A DNA stretch of 22,037 nucleotides from Olsenella_L sp051876355 (GCA_051876355.1 JBJEHU010000062.1:1-22037); one strand, 5' to 3'; positions 1 through 7,406 are shown, counted from the first letter of the stretch. The notes: generated by a model not told the origin, from the sequence alone. Numbers and translations: made by a program.

Positions 1-1
1 G

Positions 2-1279
2 CTACAGCGCTGCGAGTGCCTGGTCGAGGTCCTGGATGATGTCGTCTGCATCCTCGAGGCCCAAGGACAGCCTCACCATGGACGGGCTGATGCCTGCCGC
101 CACGAGCTCCTCGTCCGTCATCTGGCGATGCGTCGAGGACGCCGGATGGAGGCAGCAGGTGTGGGAGTCGGCAACATGCGTCTCGATGTTGCAGAGCCTG
201 AGTCCCGCCATGAACTTCTCTGCCTCCTTGCGGCCACCTGCCACATCGAAGGAGACGACACCGCAGCTGCCGTTCGGCAGGTACTTCTCAGCGAGCGCAT
301 GGTAGCGGTCGCCCGGAAGACCCGGATAGCGGACAGAGGCAATCTTCGGATGGGAGGACAGGAACTCTGCCGCCTTCTGGGCATTTGCGCAGTGCCTTGG
401 CATGCGCACGTGCAGGCTCTCGAGGCCGAGATTCAGATAGAACGCATTCTGCGGGCTCTGGATGGAGCCAAAGTCGCGCATGAGCTGGCTCGTTGCCTTG
501 GTGATGAATGCACCCTCCTGGCCGAACTTCTCTGCATAGACGATGCCGTGATAGGAATCGTCTGGCTGCGTGAGTCCCGGGAACTTGTCTGCGTGCGCCA
601 TCCAGTCGAACTTGCCGGCATCGACGATGGCACCGCCGACCGTCGCAGCGTGCCCATCCATATACTTCGTCGTCGAGTGCGTCACGATATCGGCGCCCCA
701 CTCGATAGGACGGCAATTGACGGGCGTCGCGAACGTATTGTCGACAATCAGCGGCACGCCGTGGGCATGCGCCGCGTCAGCAAACATCTCGATATCGAGC
801 ACAGCCAGCGCCGGGTTGGCAATCGTCTCGCCGACAACGCACTTCGTGTTCGGGCGGAAGGCAGCATCGAGCTCCTCCCTCGTACAGGTCGGAGAGACGA
901 ACGTGCACTCGATGCCCATCTTCTTCAGCGTATGGGCAAGGAGATTGAACGTGCCGCCGTAGATGGCAGAGCTTGCCACGACGTGGTCTCCGCACTCGGC
1001 AATGTTGAAGACAGCAAAGAAGTTCGCAGCCTGGCCGGAGCTTGTGAGCATGCCGGCAGCTCCTCCCTCGAGGCTGGCAATCTTCGCCGCAACGGCGTCG
1101 TTCGTGGGGTTCTGAAGCCTCGTATAGAAGTAGCCTGCCTCCTCGAGGTCGAAGAGCCGGCCCATCTGTTCAGAGGTGTCGTACTTGAACGTCGTGGACT
1201 GGACAATGGGAAGCTGGCGCGGCTCGCCGTTCTTCGGCGTATAGCCTGCCTGGACGCAGCGCGTTCCGAGAGAAGTCAT
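2..1279 (-). CDS. O-acetylhomoserine aminocarboxypropyltransferase (sulfhydrylase), PLP-dependent
   Basis: Cys/Met-metabolism PLP enzyme of 425 residues, the usual length for O-acetylhomoserine sulfhydrylases. The family makes homocysteine (or methionine) from O-acetylhomoserine and sulfide (or methanethiol) in the cytoplasm. The sequence shows the PLP-phosphate region SSGQAANFF (about residues 80-88), the D180-N-T-F-A-T aspartate that contacts the pyridine nitrogen, and the Schiff-base lysine K205 in HSTTKYMDGHA. The C-terminal SLGLEDADDIIQDLDQAL is typical of the OAH-sulfhydrylase branch rather than MetB/MetC. The start is fixed by GGAG 5 bases upstream. The stop lies at the window edge, so the gene is complete. 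It stands alone behind the terminator of the upstream transporter. Methionine gamma-lyase or O-succinylhomoserine activity cannot be excluded from sequence alone. Confidence 0.9.
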   Translation of the reverse strand: MTSLGTRCVQAGYTPKNGEPRQLPIVQSTTFKYDTSEQMGRLFDLEEAGYFYTRLQNPTNDAVAAKIASLEGGAAGMLTSSGQAANFFAVFNIAECGDHVVASSAIYGGTFNLLAHTLKKMGIECTFVSPTCTREELDAAFRPNTKCVVGETIANPALAVLDIEMFADAAHAHGVPLIVDNTFATPVNCRPIEWGADIVTHSTTKYMDGHAATVGGAIVDAGKFDWMAHADKFPGLTQPDDSYHGIVYAEKFGQEGAFITKATSQLMRDFGSIQSPQNAFYLNLGLESLHVRMPRHCANAQKAAEFLSSHPKIASVRYPGLPGDRYHALAEKYLPNGSCGVVSFDVAGGRKEAEKFMAGLRLCNIETHVADSHTCCLHPASSTHRQMTDEELVAAGISPSMVRLSLGLEDADDIIQDLDQALAAL

Positions 1280-1414
1280 GAGGTCTCCAATCTATGGATA
1301 GGACCGATCGTGCTGATGCTCAGTATCGTCCATTCCCCTCTTCTCGACGCTATGCTTTCAGCAACTGTTCATATGCACCGGTACAGGGTCTCATCTCTTT
1401 ACGCTGCGGCACAG

Positions 1415-1448
1415 AAAAGGACCGCTCCCCCCAGCGGAGAAGCGGTCC
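1415..1448 (-). terminator. Rho-independent terminator after the MHS transporter
   Basis: On the minus strand an 8-bp perfect stem (GGACCGCT / AGCGGTCC, 1441-1448 with 1419-1426) is followed directly by TTTT. It sits 23 bases past the transporter stop and separates it from the OAH sulfhydrylase gene. This is the only hairpin in the window with a clear T run. Confidence 0.75.
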
Positions 1449-1471
1449 GTGAAGCATCTTTCCATGGTGTG

Positions 1472-2794
1472 CTAGGCAGAGAACTCCATGTCCTTCGATT
1501 CCTTGATGAGAAGGAGGGCAACGAAGGCGACGACGGACATGCCAACGAGGTACCAGCCCACGCCCTGGATGCCGAAGGAAGCGACGAGGGCCGTGGCGAT
1601 GGTCGGGGCGAAAGCGCCGCCGAGGATCGAGGCGAGGTTGTAGGCAAGGCCGGATCCCGAATAGCGCACATTTGCCGGGAAGAGCTCAGGCAGGTAGGCG
1701 CCGCAGGGTCCGAAGAGGCCGCCCATGAGGGCAAAGCCGACAGCGAGGAACACGTAGACCGCGAGCGGGTTCTGCGTCGTCAGGAGCTGGGGCGCAAAGA
1801 AGCTGAAGACAACCGTCAGGAAGGTCGCGAACAGGAGCACCGGACGGCGTCCGAGCCTGTCTGCCTCGACGCAGCCGACGACGATGAAGAGGGCGAAGAA
1901 GACGATGGCAGCAAGCTCGAGCTTCAGGAAGTCGGTCTGGGCAAAGCCGAGCGTCTTCACGCCGTAGGAAAGCGACCAGGTGCCAAGGAGATAGAAGAGC
2001 GTGTACGTGATGCCCATGGCGCAGGTGCCGAGCACGACCTGCTTCCAGTACTTGCGGAGCTCCTTCAGAGGACTCTTGACGACACGGTCCTCCTTCAAGG
2101 CCTTCTGGAAGACCGGCGTCTCGCTCATGCGGTTCCTGACCACGAGACCCACGACGACGAGCACGGCAGAAAGCAGGAACGGGATGCGCCATCCCCAGGC
2201 GACCATCTGGTCGTTCGTGAGGTTCGACTCGAGCACGAGGTTCACGCCGTAGGCGAAGAAGAAGCCGAGCGGAGCGCCGAGATTCGGAAACGACCCCCAG
2301 AGCGCACGCTTGTTGGCAGGAGCATTCTCCGTGGCTACAAGGGCAGCTCCCGACCACTCGCCCGCAAGGCCGAGTCCCTGGCAGGCGCGGCAGACGCAGA
2401 GGAGCACGACGGAGAGCGGGCCGAGCACGCTATAGCCCGGCAGCACGCCGACGACGAACGTCGCCGTTCCCATCATCATGAGCGCCATGACAAGGGTCTT
2501 CTTGCGGCCGAGCCGGTCGCCGAAGTGGCCAAACAGGAGCGACCCGAAGGGACGCGCGAGGAAGGATACGGCAAACGTCACGAACGAGAGGAGCGTCGCG
2601 AGGAACGGATTGGACTTCGCGACATCCGTGAAGAACACGAGGCCGAAGTAGCTTGCCGCAGCAATCGAGTAGCAGTAGTTGTCGTAGAACTCGATGGCCG
2701 TGCCGATCATGGAAGCGGCCATCACTTCGAGGACGGAGTCGCAATGCGGCTCCTGCGTCTCAGCCATATTCACGGCGAGCGTATCTGCTGTCAT
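1472..2794 (-). CDS. MFS transporter, metabolite:H+ symporter (MHS) family
   Basis: Integral membrane transporter of 440 residues with about 12 hydrophobic segments. MHS-family landmarks are visible: MIGTAIEFYDNY at the start of TM1, the loop 2-3 motif GHFGDRLGRKK, RACQGLGLAGEWSGA in TM4-5, and a second loop DRLGRRPVL. The family (ProP, KgtP, ShiA types) couples uptake of organic acids or zwitterions to protons; the substrate cannot be read from sequence. An open frame extends 33 codons upstream, but the start chosen here has AAAGGA 8 bases before it, and the upstream stretch is instead occupied by strong RNA hairpins and a separate Ile-rich leader ORF. That arrangement suggests attenuation by isoleucyl-tRNA and a substrate related to branched-chain amino acids (inference). 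Confidence 0.9.
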   Translation of the reverse strand: MTADTLAVNMAETQEPHCDSVLEVMAASMIGTAIEFYDNYCYSIAAASYFGLVFFTDVAKSNPFLATLLSFVTFAVSFLARPFGSLLFGHFGDRLGRKKTLVMALMMMGTATFVVGVLPGYSVLGPLSVVLLCVCRACQGLGLAGEWSGAALVATENAPANKRALWGSFPNLGAPLGFFFAYGVNLVLESNLTNDQMVAWGWRIPFLLSAVLVVVGLVVRNRMSETPVFQKALKEDRVVKSPLKELRKYWKQVVLGTCAMGITYTLFYLLGTWSLSYGVKTLGFAQTDFLKLELAAIVFFALFIVVGCVEADRLGRRPVLLFATFLTVVFSFFAPQLLTTQNPLAVYVFLAVGFALMGGLFGPCGAYLPELFPANVRYSGSGLAYNLASILGGAFAPTIATALVASFGIQGVGWYLVGMSVVAFVALLLIKESKDMEFSA

Positions 2795-2820
2795 CTCTTT
2801 TTCCTTTCGATAGATAGCAA

Positions 2821-2856
2821 GAGGCCCGGAACTGCAGATATGCAGCTCCGGGCCTC
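2821..2856 (-). promoter_or_regulatory. Strong stem-loop in the MHS transporter leader (candidate attenuator terminator)
   Basis: A 10-bp perfect stem (GAGGCCCGGA / TCCGGGCCTC) contains an inner 5-bp stem CTGCA/TGCAG around a GATA loop. It lies 26 bases before the transporter start. On the minus strand it is followed by TTGCTATCTAT, a weak T tract, so termination strength is uncertain. GCAGCT inside it (2842-2847) can instead pair with AGCTGC at 2866-2871, which would open the stem. Confidence 0.55.
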
Positions 2857-2866
2857 TCGTACCAAA

Positions 2867-2910
2867 GCTGCCTGCTGTGGTGCAGGCAGCCATCTCATGG
2901 CAGCCTGCAC
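2867..2910 (-). promoter_or_regulatory. Two mutually exclusive hairpins downstream of the Ile leader
   Basis: Read on the minus strand, hairpin 1:2 starts right after the leader stop codon and pairs 2903-2910 with 2880-2887 (GTGCAGGC/GCCTGCAC) plus three inner pairs. Hairpin 2:3 pairs 2882-2890 with 2867-2875, a perfect 9-bp match (GCTGCCTGC with GCAGGCAGC). Both use segment 2 (2880-2890), so only one can form. This is the geometry of a ribosome-mediated attenuator. Confidence 0.6.
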
Positions 2911-2946
2911 CTAGATAATGGCGATAGCGATAATCTGGCTGGTCAT
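2911..2946 (-). CDS. Leader peptide rich in isoleucine (MTSQIIAIAII)
   Basis: An 11-codon ORF reads M-T-S-Q-I-I-A-I-A-I-I then TAG. Five of its 11 codons are Ile (one pair, one single, one pair). AAAGG lies 9 bases before the ATG, a reasonable ribosome binding site. The stop codon abuts the first of a series of competing hairpins. Leader peptides loaded with codons for the regulatory amino acid are the hallmark of ribosome-mediated attenuation (known for ilv operons). Here the downstream gene is a transporter, about 116 bases away. Chance occurrence of so many Ile codons directly before overlapping stem-loops is unlikely, but translation is unproven. Confidence 0.65.
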   Translation of the reverse strand: MTSQIIAIAII

Positions 2947-3044
2947 GAGAGAAAACCTTTCTGGGTGTGCGTGCGCCGTGTGCGCTCGCGTTGTGTGAGA
3001 CTATGGCAGTACGCCGAGGAGAACTCCACCCGGACAGGGATGCT

Positions 3045-3074
3045 GTAATATTTGCGAAACATTATTCGGCAGAA
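3045..3074 (-). promoter_or_regulatory. Possible promoter for the leader and MHS transporter
   Basis: On the minus strand TTCTGC (3069-3074) and TATTAC (3045-3050) are separated by 18 bases in an AT-rich island. A transcript from here would start about 90 bases before the leader ATG. The -35 match is weak. Confidence 0.25.
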
Positions 3075-3213
3075 TGCATTCAAATATCGGCAAACGGTAT
3101 GCAGATGAGCTGGGGAAACGTTACCTAATGCATGGAATTCGCTTTTTCTTTAACAAATACAGGTATATGGAGAAGCTGTCGGCTGCCTTCATGCAGCATC
3201 CTGCAGGCGCCCA

Positions 3214-4170
3214 TCAGGCATGGACCATCGTGCCGGAAAGTCCGTCGATCACGTCCGGCGCCTTCGCAAGCGAGCCGATGACGCAGGTACGGCCCGGACG
3301 GCTCCGCACGAACTTGATGGCAGCACGGACCTTCGGCTCCATCGAGCCTTTCCCGAACTCTCCCGCATCGGCGAGGCGCTCTGCCTCATCCGCGCAGATG
3401 TCGTGCAGCTCTGCCTGCTTCGGCGTCCCGAAGCCCGTGCAGGCATACTCGACCGCGGTGAGGAGGATGAGCCTTTCTGCATAGCAGTCCTCTGCAAGAA
3501 GCTCTGCACCCATATCCTTGTCGATGACAGCAGCGACGCCCTTGTAGGCGCCCTTGTCCGAATAGTCGCGTATGACGGGAATGCCGCCGCCTCCGCAGGC
3601 GATGGGGATGAACTCGTTGTCGAGGAGGTTCAGGATGCTCGGCGCTTCGACGATCTTCTTCGGCTCGGGGCTTGCGACGACGCGTCTCCATCCCCTGCCG
3701 GAGTCCTCCGCGAACGTCATCTCCGGATGCTTTGCCTTGAGCGCCTCTGCCTGCTCCTTCGTGAGGAACGGACCGATCGGCTTTGTCGGGTGCGCGAAGG
3801 CCGGATCGTCCGGATCGACCTCCATCTGCGTCACGACCGTCGCGACATGCCAGCGCTTGTAGGCCTTGTGCATCGCGACACCCAGGGCCTGCTGGAGGTG
3901 GTAGCCGATGTATCCCTGGCTCATGGCGCAGCACTCGGGAAGGCCCATGGCAGGAGCCATGCCTGCCTCGGAGGCATAGCTGAACGTGTCCTGGATCATG
4001 CCGATCTGGGGACCGTTGCCATGCGTGATGATGATCTCGTTGCCGTGGGAGATCATCTCGACGAGAGACGGCGTGATCGCACGCAGGCGTGCCATCTGCT
4101 CTTCCGGCGTATCCCCCAGGGCATTGCCGCCGAGAGCGATAACGACACGCTGGTCGTTGTTGATGCGCAT
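3214..4170 (-). CDS. arcC: Carbamate kinase
   Basis: Amino-acid-kinase fold enzyme of 318 residues, the normal family length. It catalyses carbamoyl phosphate + ADP to ATP + carbamate, the energy-yielding last step of arginine, citrulline or ureide fermentation. Visible motifs are VIALGGNAL near the N-terminus, ITHGNGPQ, CGGGGIPV and the nucleotide-binding VIDKD region. The start is chosen by GGGAGG 6 bases upstream; the longer open frame upstream has no comparable site and runs through the divergent promoter region. No arginine deiminase or ornithine carbamoyltransferase is in the window, so the source of carbamoyl phosphate must be encoded elsewhere. The nearest related function is the ornithine cyclodeaminase-family gene at 8546-9673. 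Confidence 0.95.
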   Translation of the reverse strand: MRINNDQRVVIALGGNALGDTPEEQMARLRAITPSLVEMISHGNEIIITHGNGPQIGMIQDTFSYASEAGMAPAMGLPECCAMSQGYIGYHLQQALGVAMHKAYKRWHVATVVTQMEVDPDDPAFAHPTKPIGPFLTKEQAEALKAKHPEMTFAEDSGRGWRRVVASPEPKKIVEAPSILNLLDNEFIPIACGGGGIPVIRDYSDKGAYKGVAAVIDKDMGAELLAEDCYAERLILLTAVEYACTGFGTPKQAELHDICADEAERLADAGEFGKGSMEPKVRAAIKFVRSRPGRTCVIGSLAKAPDVIDGLSGTMVHA

Positions 4171-4308
4171 GGGCTGCCTCCCTGCATCGGTCTGCCAGGA
4201 CAGTGCCCAGCATAGCGCAGGCGGAAAGCGCTGCCCCGCGACCCGGGCAAGCGTCACCCCATGGCAACTTCCCTGCCATGCAGCAGAAAAAGTTCCCTTC
4301 CCCGGGCC

Positions 4309-4335
4309 TTGCGCGGCCTTCCAACCGCGTAGCAT
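4309..4335 (+). promoter_or_regulatory. Possible promoter of the HAD phosphatase gene
   Basis: TTGCGC (4309-4314) and TAGCAT (4330-4335) are 15 bases apart, 38 bases before the start codon. The same CGTAGCAT octamer recurs at 5291-5298, 40 bases before the next plus-strand start, which supports it as a -10 element. The spacer is short, so confidence is low. Confidence 0.3.
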
Positions 4336-4372
4336 AGGGAATGTACGGCAGCGCGAAAGAAGGGATATCCGC

Positions 4373-5209
4373 ATGTACAGGCTCGTGGCAAGCGATATGG
4401 ACGAGACATTCCTGGACTCGGACCACGAGGTGCCGGAAGCGAACATCGAGGCCATCCGCGGCCTGCGCAAGCTCGGCTGCCTCTTCGTCCCGGCATCGGG
4501 CAGAGCCTATGGCTCTGTCATGGCATCCCTCCATGCTGTTCCGCCAGAGCTCCTCGAGGGCTCCTACCTCATCAGCTATAACGGCGGATGCCTGAACCGC
4601 ATCGGAGACGAGAAGCCGCTCTCCTTCCATACGCTTGCGCATGAAAAGGCGGAGGCGCTCTACCGCTATGGCATCAATCTTGGCTGCGTGAGCATGCATG
4701 TCTACGAAGTATCCGGCAAGGTCTGGGGCTGGAAGCTCCAGCCCGAGGAAGTGGGCTACCTTGCCGGGCATATGGACTATGAGCCGACCGATGCTGCCAC
4801 GCTCGATTTCCTTGCGGATGTGCCTATCGCAAAGATGCTCTACTGCATCCCTGACGGCACAGACCAGCTGCGTGCGATCGAGCAGGAGATGCCCCAGGAG
4901 CTCAAGGCAGGAACATCCACGACCTTCAGCTCGGGGCGCTACCTCGAGTTCAATCCGGAAGGCGTCGACAAGGGCGCAGGGCTCAGGAAGCTTGCAGAGC
5001 TCCTCGATATCGACCTGTCCGAGACGATAGCCGTCGGCGATGCCGCAAACGATGCAAGCATGGTCGAGGCAGCAGGCACAGGCGTCTGCGTCGCGAATGC
5101 ACGGGACGGCCTCGACAGGGTCGCCGACTACCAAGCGAAGGCAACAAACGACGACGGTGTCATAAGAGAGATCCTCGAGAAGATCGTGCGTCCTGCGAAC
5201 GAGGCATAG
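4373..5209 (+). CDS. Cof-type HAD-superfamily phosphatase
   Basis: HAD hydrolase of 278 residues in the Cof/YidA (type IIB cap) subfamily, which dephosphorylates sugar phosphates, flavin mononucleotide, PLP or similar small metabolites in the cytoplasm. Motif I is S-D8-M-D10-E-T with the nucleophile and acid/base aspartates; motif II is in the SYNGG/ASGR region (residues 41-72); motif III is K200; motif IV is G222-D-A-A-N-D227. AAGGGA lies 9 bases before the chosen ATG. It is divergent from carbamate kinase across about 200 bases. The specific substrate cannot be predicted. Confidence 0.9.
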   Translation: MYRLVASDMDETFLDSDHEVPEANIEAIRGLRKLGCLFVPASGRAYGSVMASLHAVPPELLEGSYLISYNGGCLNRIGDEKPLSFHTLAHEKAEALYRYGINLGCVSMHVYEVSGKVWGWKLQPEEVGYLAGHMDYEPTDAATLDFLADVPIAKMLYCIPDGTDQLRAIEQEMPQELKAGTSTTFSSGRYLEFNPEGVDKGAGLRKLAELLDIDLSETIAVGDAANDASMVEAAGTGVCVANARDGLDRVADYQAKATNDDGVIREILEKIVRPANEA

Positions 5210-5290
5210 CCTGCCCTCCAGGGCCTTTGCCTCTCCGCTGCATCCTTGCCATGCCCTTACGTGCGGCAGACGTCCTGCTCATGCCGAGGA

Positions 5291-5298
5291 CGTAGCAT
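5291..5298 (+). promoter_or_regulatory. Possible -10 element before the small membrane protein
   Basis: CGTAGCAT, identical to the octamer at 4328-4335 and at nearly the same distance (40 bases) from its start codon. No good -35 is visible. Confidence 0.25.
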
Positions 5299-5337
5299 GA
5301 GGCTGGACAGGTTTCATCACCTCGAAGGGGTGCAGCC

Positions 5338-5517
5338 ATGGAAGACAGCTTGAAGGCCATTGCAATCATCGCAGTCCTAGGCATCATCTGCGGTGTCCTC
5401 GGATATATCGGACTTGCCGCAGGAGGTCCCTTCGGCGACTTCATGCGCGGGGCTACCCCCGGCATCCTGATCGGGCTTTCTGCCCTTCTCCTCATCATCC
5501 GGCCCAAGGCTGACTAG
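5338..5517 (+). CDS. Small two-helix membrane protein, 59 residues, unknown function
   Basis: The ORF begins with MEDSLKAIAIIAVLGIICGV and ends with IIRPKAD. Two hydrophobic stretches (about residues 7-28 and 41-54) are separated by a Gly/Pro-rich loop containing G-G-P-F-G-D-F-M-R, and the C-terminus is basic, consistent with a helical hairpin in the membrane. A good ribosome binding site (AAGGGG, 8 bases before ATG), codon use like the neighbours and a stem-loop shortly after the stop support it as a real gene. The family is not recognised. It lies between the HAD phosphatase and the convergent permease, with its own candidate promoter. Confidence 0.65.
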   Translation: MEDSLKAIAIIAVLGIICGVLGYIGLAAGGPFGDFMRGATPGILIGLSALLLIIRPKAD

Positions 5518-5574
5518 GCGCTTCGAAGCACAAGGCTCAGATTCCCCAGCGAAGGCAGGACATCTCCCCCACCA

Positions 5575-5613
5575 GCAGAGCCCCTTCCCGGCATGGCCGG
5601 AAAGGGGCTCTGC
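5575..5613. terminator. Bidirectional terminator-like stem-loop between converging genes
   Basis: A 12-bp outer stem (GCAGAGCCCCTT paired with AAGGGGCTCTGC) continues past one mismatch into a 5-bp inner stem with loop ATG. It lies between the small membrane protein stop (5517) and the permease stop (5638). Plus-strand sequence after it (GTCTTTCTGTCCTTTG) is T-rich but broken. Confidence 0.6.
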
Positions 5614-5637
5614 GTCTTTCTGTCCTTTGTCTTTCCT

Positions 5638-7050
5638 CTAGCGCCAGATGCCGCGCCTGTGGCGGATTGTGTAGTAGAGGTCGTTCTCCATCGCAAGGAC
5701 TTCAGGGATGGGAACAGGCTTGCAGGGCTCCATGTGCATCTTCTTCTTGATCCAGAACCAGGAGTAGATGCCAAGCACGAGGAAGCACGCAGCCGAGAGC
5801 AGCCATATGGCCAGGGCTTCGTCCGGGTCGGACGAGATGTTCGCGATCATGAAGATCGTGCCCAGGATGCCGGCGATGGGGATGAGAGAGCCTCCGGGGA
5901 CCTTGAACGCACGCGGCGCCTTCGGGAAGCGCTTCCTGAGCACGAGCACGTCGATGTCCGCAAAGATGTAGGACACGAGCCAGAGCACCGTCACGACGAG
6001 AATCAAGAACGAGATCGCATCGGACGATCCGCCCGAGAAGAAGGCGATGACGCAGATCGAGATCGTGACGAAGAGGATGGCCACAGCCGGCGCACCATGC
6101 CTGTTCTTCTTCGCGAAGAAGTGCGGCATCATGTTCACCTTTGTCATCCCGTCCGTAATCTGGGAAAGGCCGTTGACGGTCGAGTTCTGGGAACCGGTGA
6201 ACGCAAGCGCCGAGACGACGCACATCCAGATCTTCCCGAAGCTGCCCAGGAGATCCTCGCCGTAGAGCAGGTGCGGGGTGGCGGACTCGGAAAGGTCTGC
6301 CCAGGGCACGTAGTTCGAGAAGCCGAGGACGACGATGGAATCCATTACGAAGATGAGGCAGAGCGAGAGGCACATGCCGAGCGGGATGTTCTTCTTTGCG
6401 TTCTTCACATCCTTCGAGATCGGGATGGCATACTCGGCGCCGACGAAGAGCCAGGATGCCGTGCCAACAGCAGCGATGACAGAAGCAGGATCGGTCGCGA
6501 CGGCAGCCTCCTGCTGGACGATCTCTCCCGTGCCAAGCTTGAAGGCACCAATGAGGCCGATAACGATCATCGAGATCAGGAGCAGGTAGGAGACGGCGTC
6601 CTGGAGCTTCGCGAAGACGTCGACGCCCATGAGGGCGCAGATTGCGATGACGGCAGAGACGAGCGTCGGCCAGAGGGCCGCAGGAATCGGGATCGGCAGC
6701 GTCTCTGCCATGACGGAACCGAAGATGGCAGCCTCGACGCCGCCACAGAGGATGTTGCAGACAAGGTAGCCGCCGACCATCGTGACGAGCGTCGGCAGAG
6801 GACCCAGGCCTGCAAGCGTGTACTGGACAAGGCCACCCGTCGCGTTCGGCATGAGACTGTTGAGCTCCGCCATGCAGGCCGCCGAGCACAGGTTCAGGAT
6901 GAGGGCGATGAGCATGGCCGGGATGAACATGAGGCCAGCCTCGCCTGCGCCCTGTCCGAGCGACACGAGGCAGCTCATCGAGACGATGAGGCCCATCGAG
7001 ACCGAGACGACATTCCTGAGGCCGAGCGGCTTGTCTTCGTCGTTAGCCAT
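5638..7050 (-). CDS. APC-family amino acid permease
   Basis: Membrane permease of 470 residues with about 12 predicted hydrophobic segments. The N-terminus (LGLRNVVSVSMGLIVSMSCLVSLGQGAGEAG) has the substrate/Na+-binding TM1 arrangement of the APC superfamily, and FVGAEYAIPISKDVKNAKKNIPLGM is the conserved TM6/loop 6 with an E in place of the usual F-x-G-x-E pattern's flanks. FPKAPRAFKVPGGSLIPIAGI is the typical late loop before TM11. The start is fixed by AGGAGG, which overlaps the stop codon of the P-II gene 8 bases upstream, so translation is probably coupled. It likely imports an amino acid or exchanges it for a product; the substrate is unknown. The context suggests the substrate of the oxidase complex at 9733-13180. 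Confidence 0.92.
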   Translation of the reverse strand: MANDEDKPLGLRNVVSVSMGLIVSMSCLVSLGQGAGEAGLMFIPAMLIALILNLCSAACMAELNSLMPNATGGLVQYTLAGLGPLPTLVTMVGGYLVCNILCGGVEAAIFGSVMAETLPIPIPAALWPTLVSAVIAICALMGVDVFAKLQDAVSYLLLISMIVIGLIGAFKLGTGEIVQQEAAVATDPASVIAAVGTASWLFVGAEYAIPISKDVKNAKKNIPLGMCLSLCLIFVMDSIVVLGFSNYVPWADLSESATPHLLYGEDLLGSFGKIWMCVVSALAFTGSQNSTVNGLSQITDGMTKVNMMPHFFAKKNRHGAPAVAILFVTISICVIAFFSGGSSDAISFLILVVTVLWLVSYIFADIDVLVLRKRFPKAPRAFKVPGGSLIPIAGILGTIFMIANISSDPDEALAIWLLSAACFLVLGIYSWFWIKKKMHMEPCKPVPIPEVLAMENDLYYTIRHRRGIWR

Positions 7051-7058
7051 GTTCCCTC

Positions 7059-7406
7059 CTAGATTGCGTCAGTACCTTCGTCTCCGGTTCGGACACGCAC
7101 GACCTGCGCGAGATCGCTCACGAAGATCTTGCCGTCGCCGATGTGGCCCGTGTAGAGCTCCTTCTCGATGAGGTCGACAAGCTCGGGCACGCGCTTCGTC
7201 TCGACGACGACGGAGATCATCGTCTTCGGCAGCAGCTCCATCTCGTAGTTCTCGTCGACTTCGTATTCCTTCGTGCCCTTCTCGACACCGCAGCCGAGCA
7301 CCTGCATCACGGTCATGCCGCGTACATGCGCCTTGCTGAGCGTGCGGCGCAGCCCATCGAACTTCTCCATGCCGGTGATGATGTCGATCTTCGATACGTC
7401 AGACAT
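7059..7406 (-). CDS. P-II family nitrogen signalling protein (GlnB/GlnK type)
   Basis: Trimeric P-II signal protein of 115 residues, which binds ATP/ADP and 2-oxoglutarate and regulates partner transporters or enzymes through its T-loop. Aligning by eye to E. coli GlnB (offset +3): the T-loop tyrosine is kept (Y54 for Y51), K61 for K58, T86-G-x-I-G-D-G-K93 for T83-K90, and R104/R106 for R101/R103. The residue matching Q39, which helps bind Mg-ATP-2-oxoglutarate, is E42. GMTVMQVLGCG is the usual segment before the T-loop. The start has AAAGGAGG 5 bases upstream, preceded by a small GGCGC/GCGCC hairpin (7421-7434). Its partner by position is the APC permease, not AmtB. Confidence 0.93.
   Translation of the reverse strand: MSDVSKIDIITGMEKFDGLRRTLSKAHVRGMTVMQVLGCGVEKGTKEYEVDENYEMELLPKTMISVVVETKRVPELVDLIEKELYTGHIGDGKIFVSDLAQVVRVRTGDEGTDAI

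Noticed and set aside
1292..1333. Short upstream ORF (MDDTEHQHDRSYP) before the O-acetylhomoserine sulfhydrylase gene
   Set aside because: It has a purine-rich stretch before the ATG, but no Met, Cys or other regulatory codon enrichment after the start and no competing hairpins, unlike the Ile leader.
1280..1414. SAM riboswitch or T-box upstream of the sulfhydrylase gene
   Set aside because: I looked for conserved riboswitch or T-box elements and saw none; the region is only about 135 bases.
128..2914. 928-codon plus-strand open frame opposite the PLP enzyme and MHS transporter
   Set aside because: It is the antisense shadow of two clear genes, has Arg/Glu/His-rich composition typical of reverse-strand reading in GC-rich DNA, and no ribosome binding site.
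3182..3205. Terminator after carbamate kinase
   Set aside because: Only a 5-bp stem (GCTGC/GCAGC) and no T run; too weak to call.
3074..3484. 136-codon plus-strand open frame beside carbamate kinase
   Set aside because: Overlaps the 3' end of arcC antisense; no ribosome binding site or domain.
3386..5134. 582-codon minus-strand open frame
   Set aside because: It covers the HAD phosphatase antisense and carbamate kinase out of frame; no recognisable domain.
5593..7062. 489-codon plus-strand open frame
   Set aside because: Antisense to the APC permease, very rich in Asp/Arg/His/Glu, starts inside the terminator-like stem.
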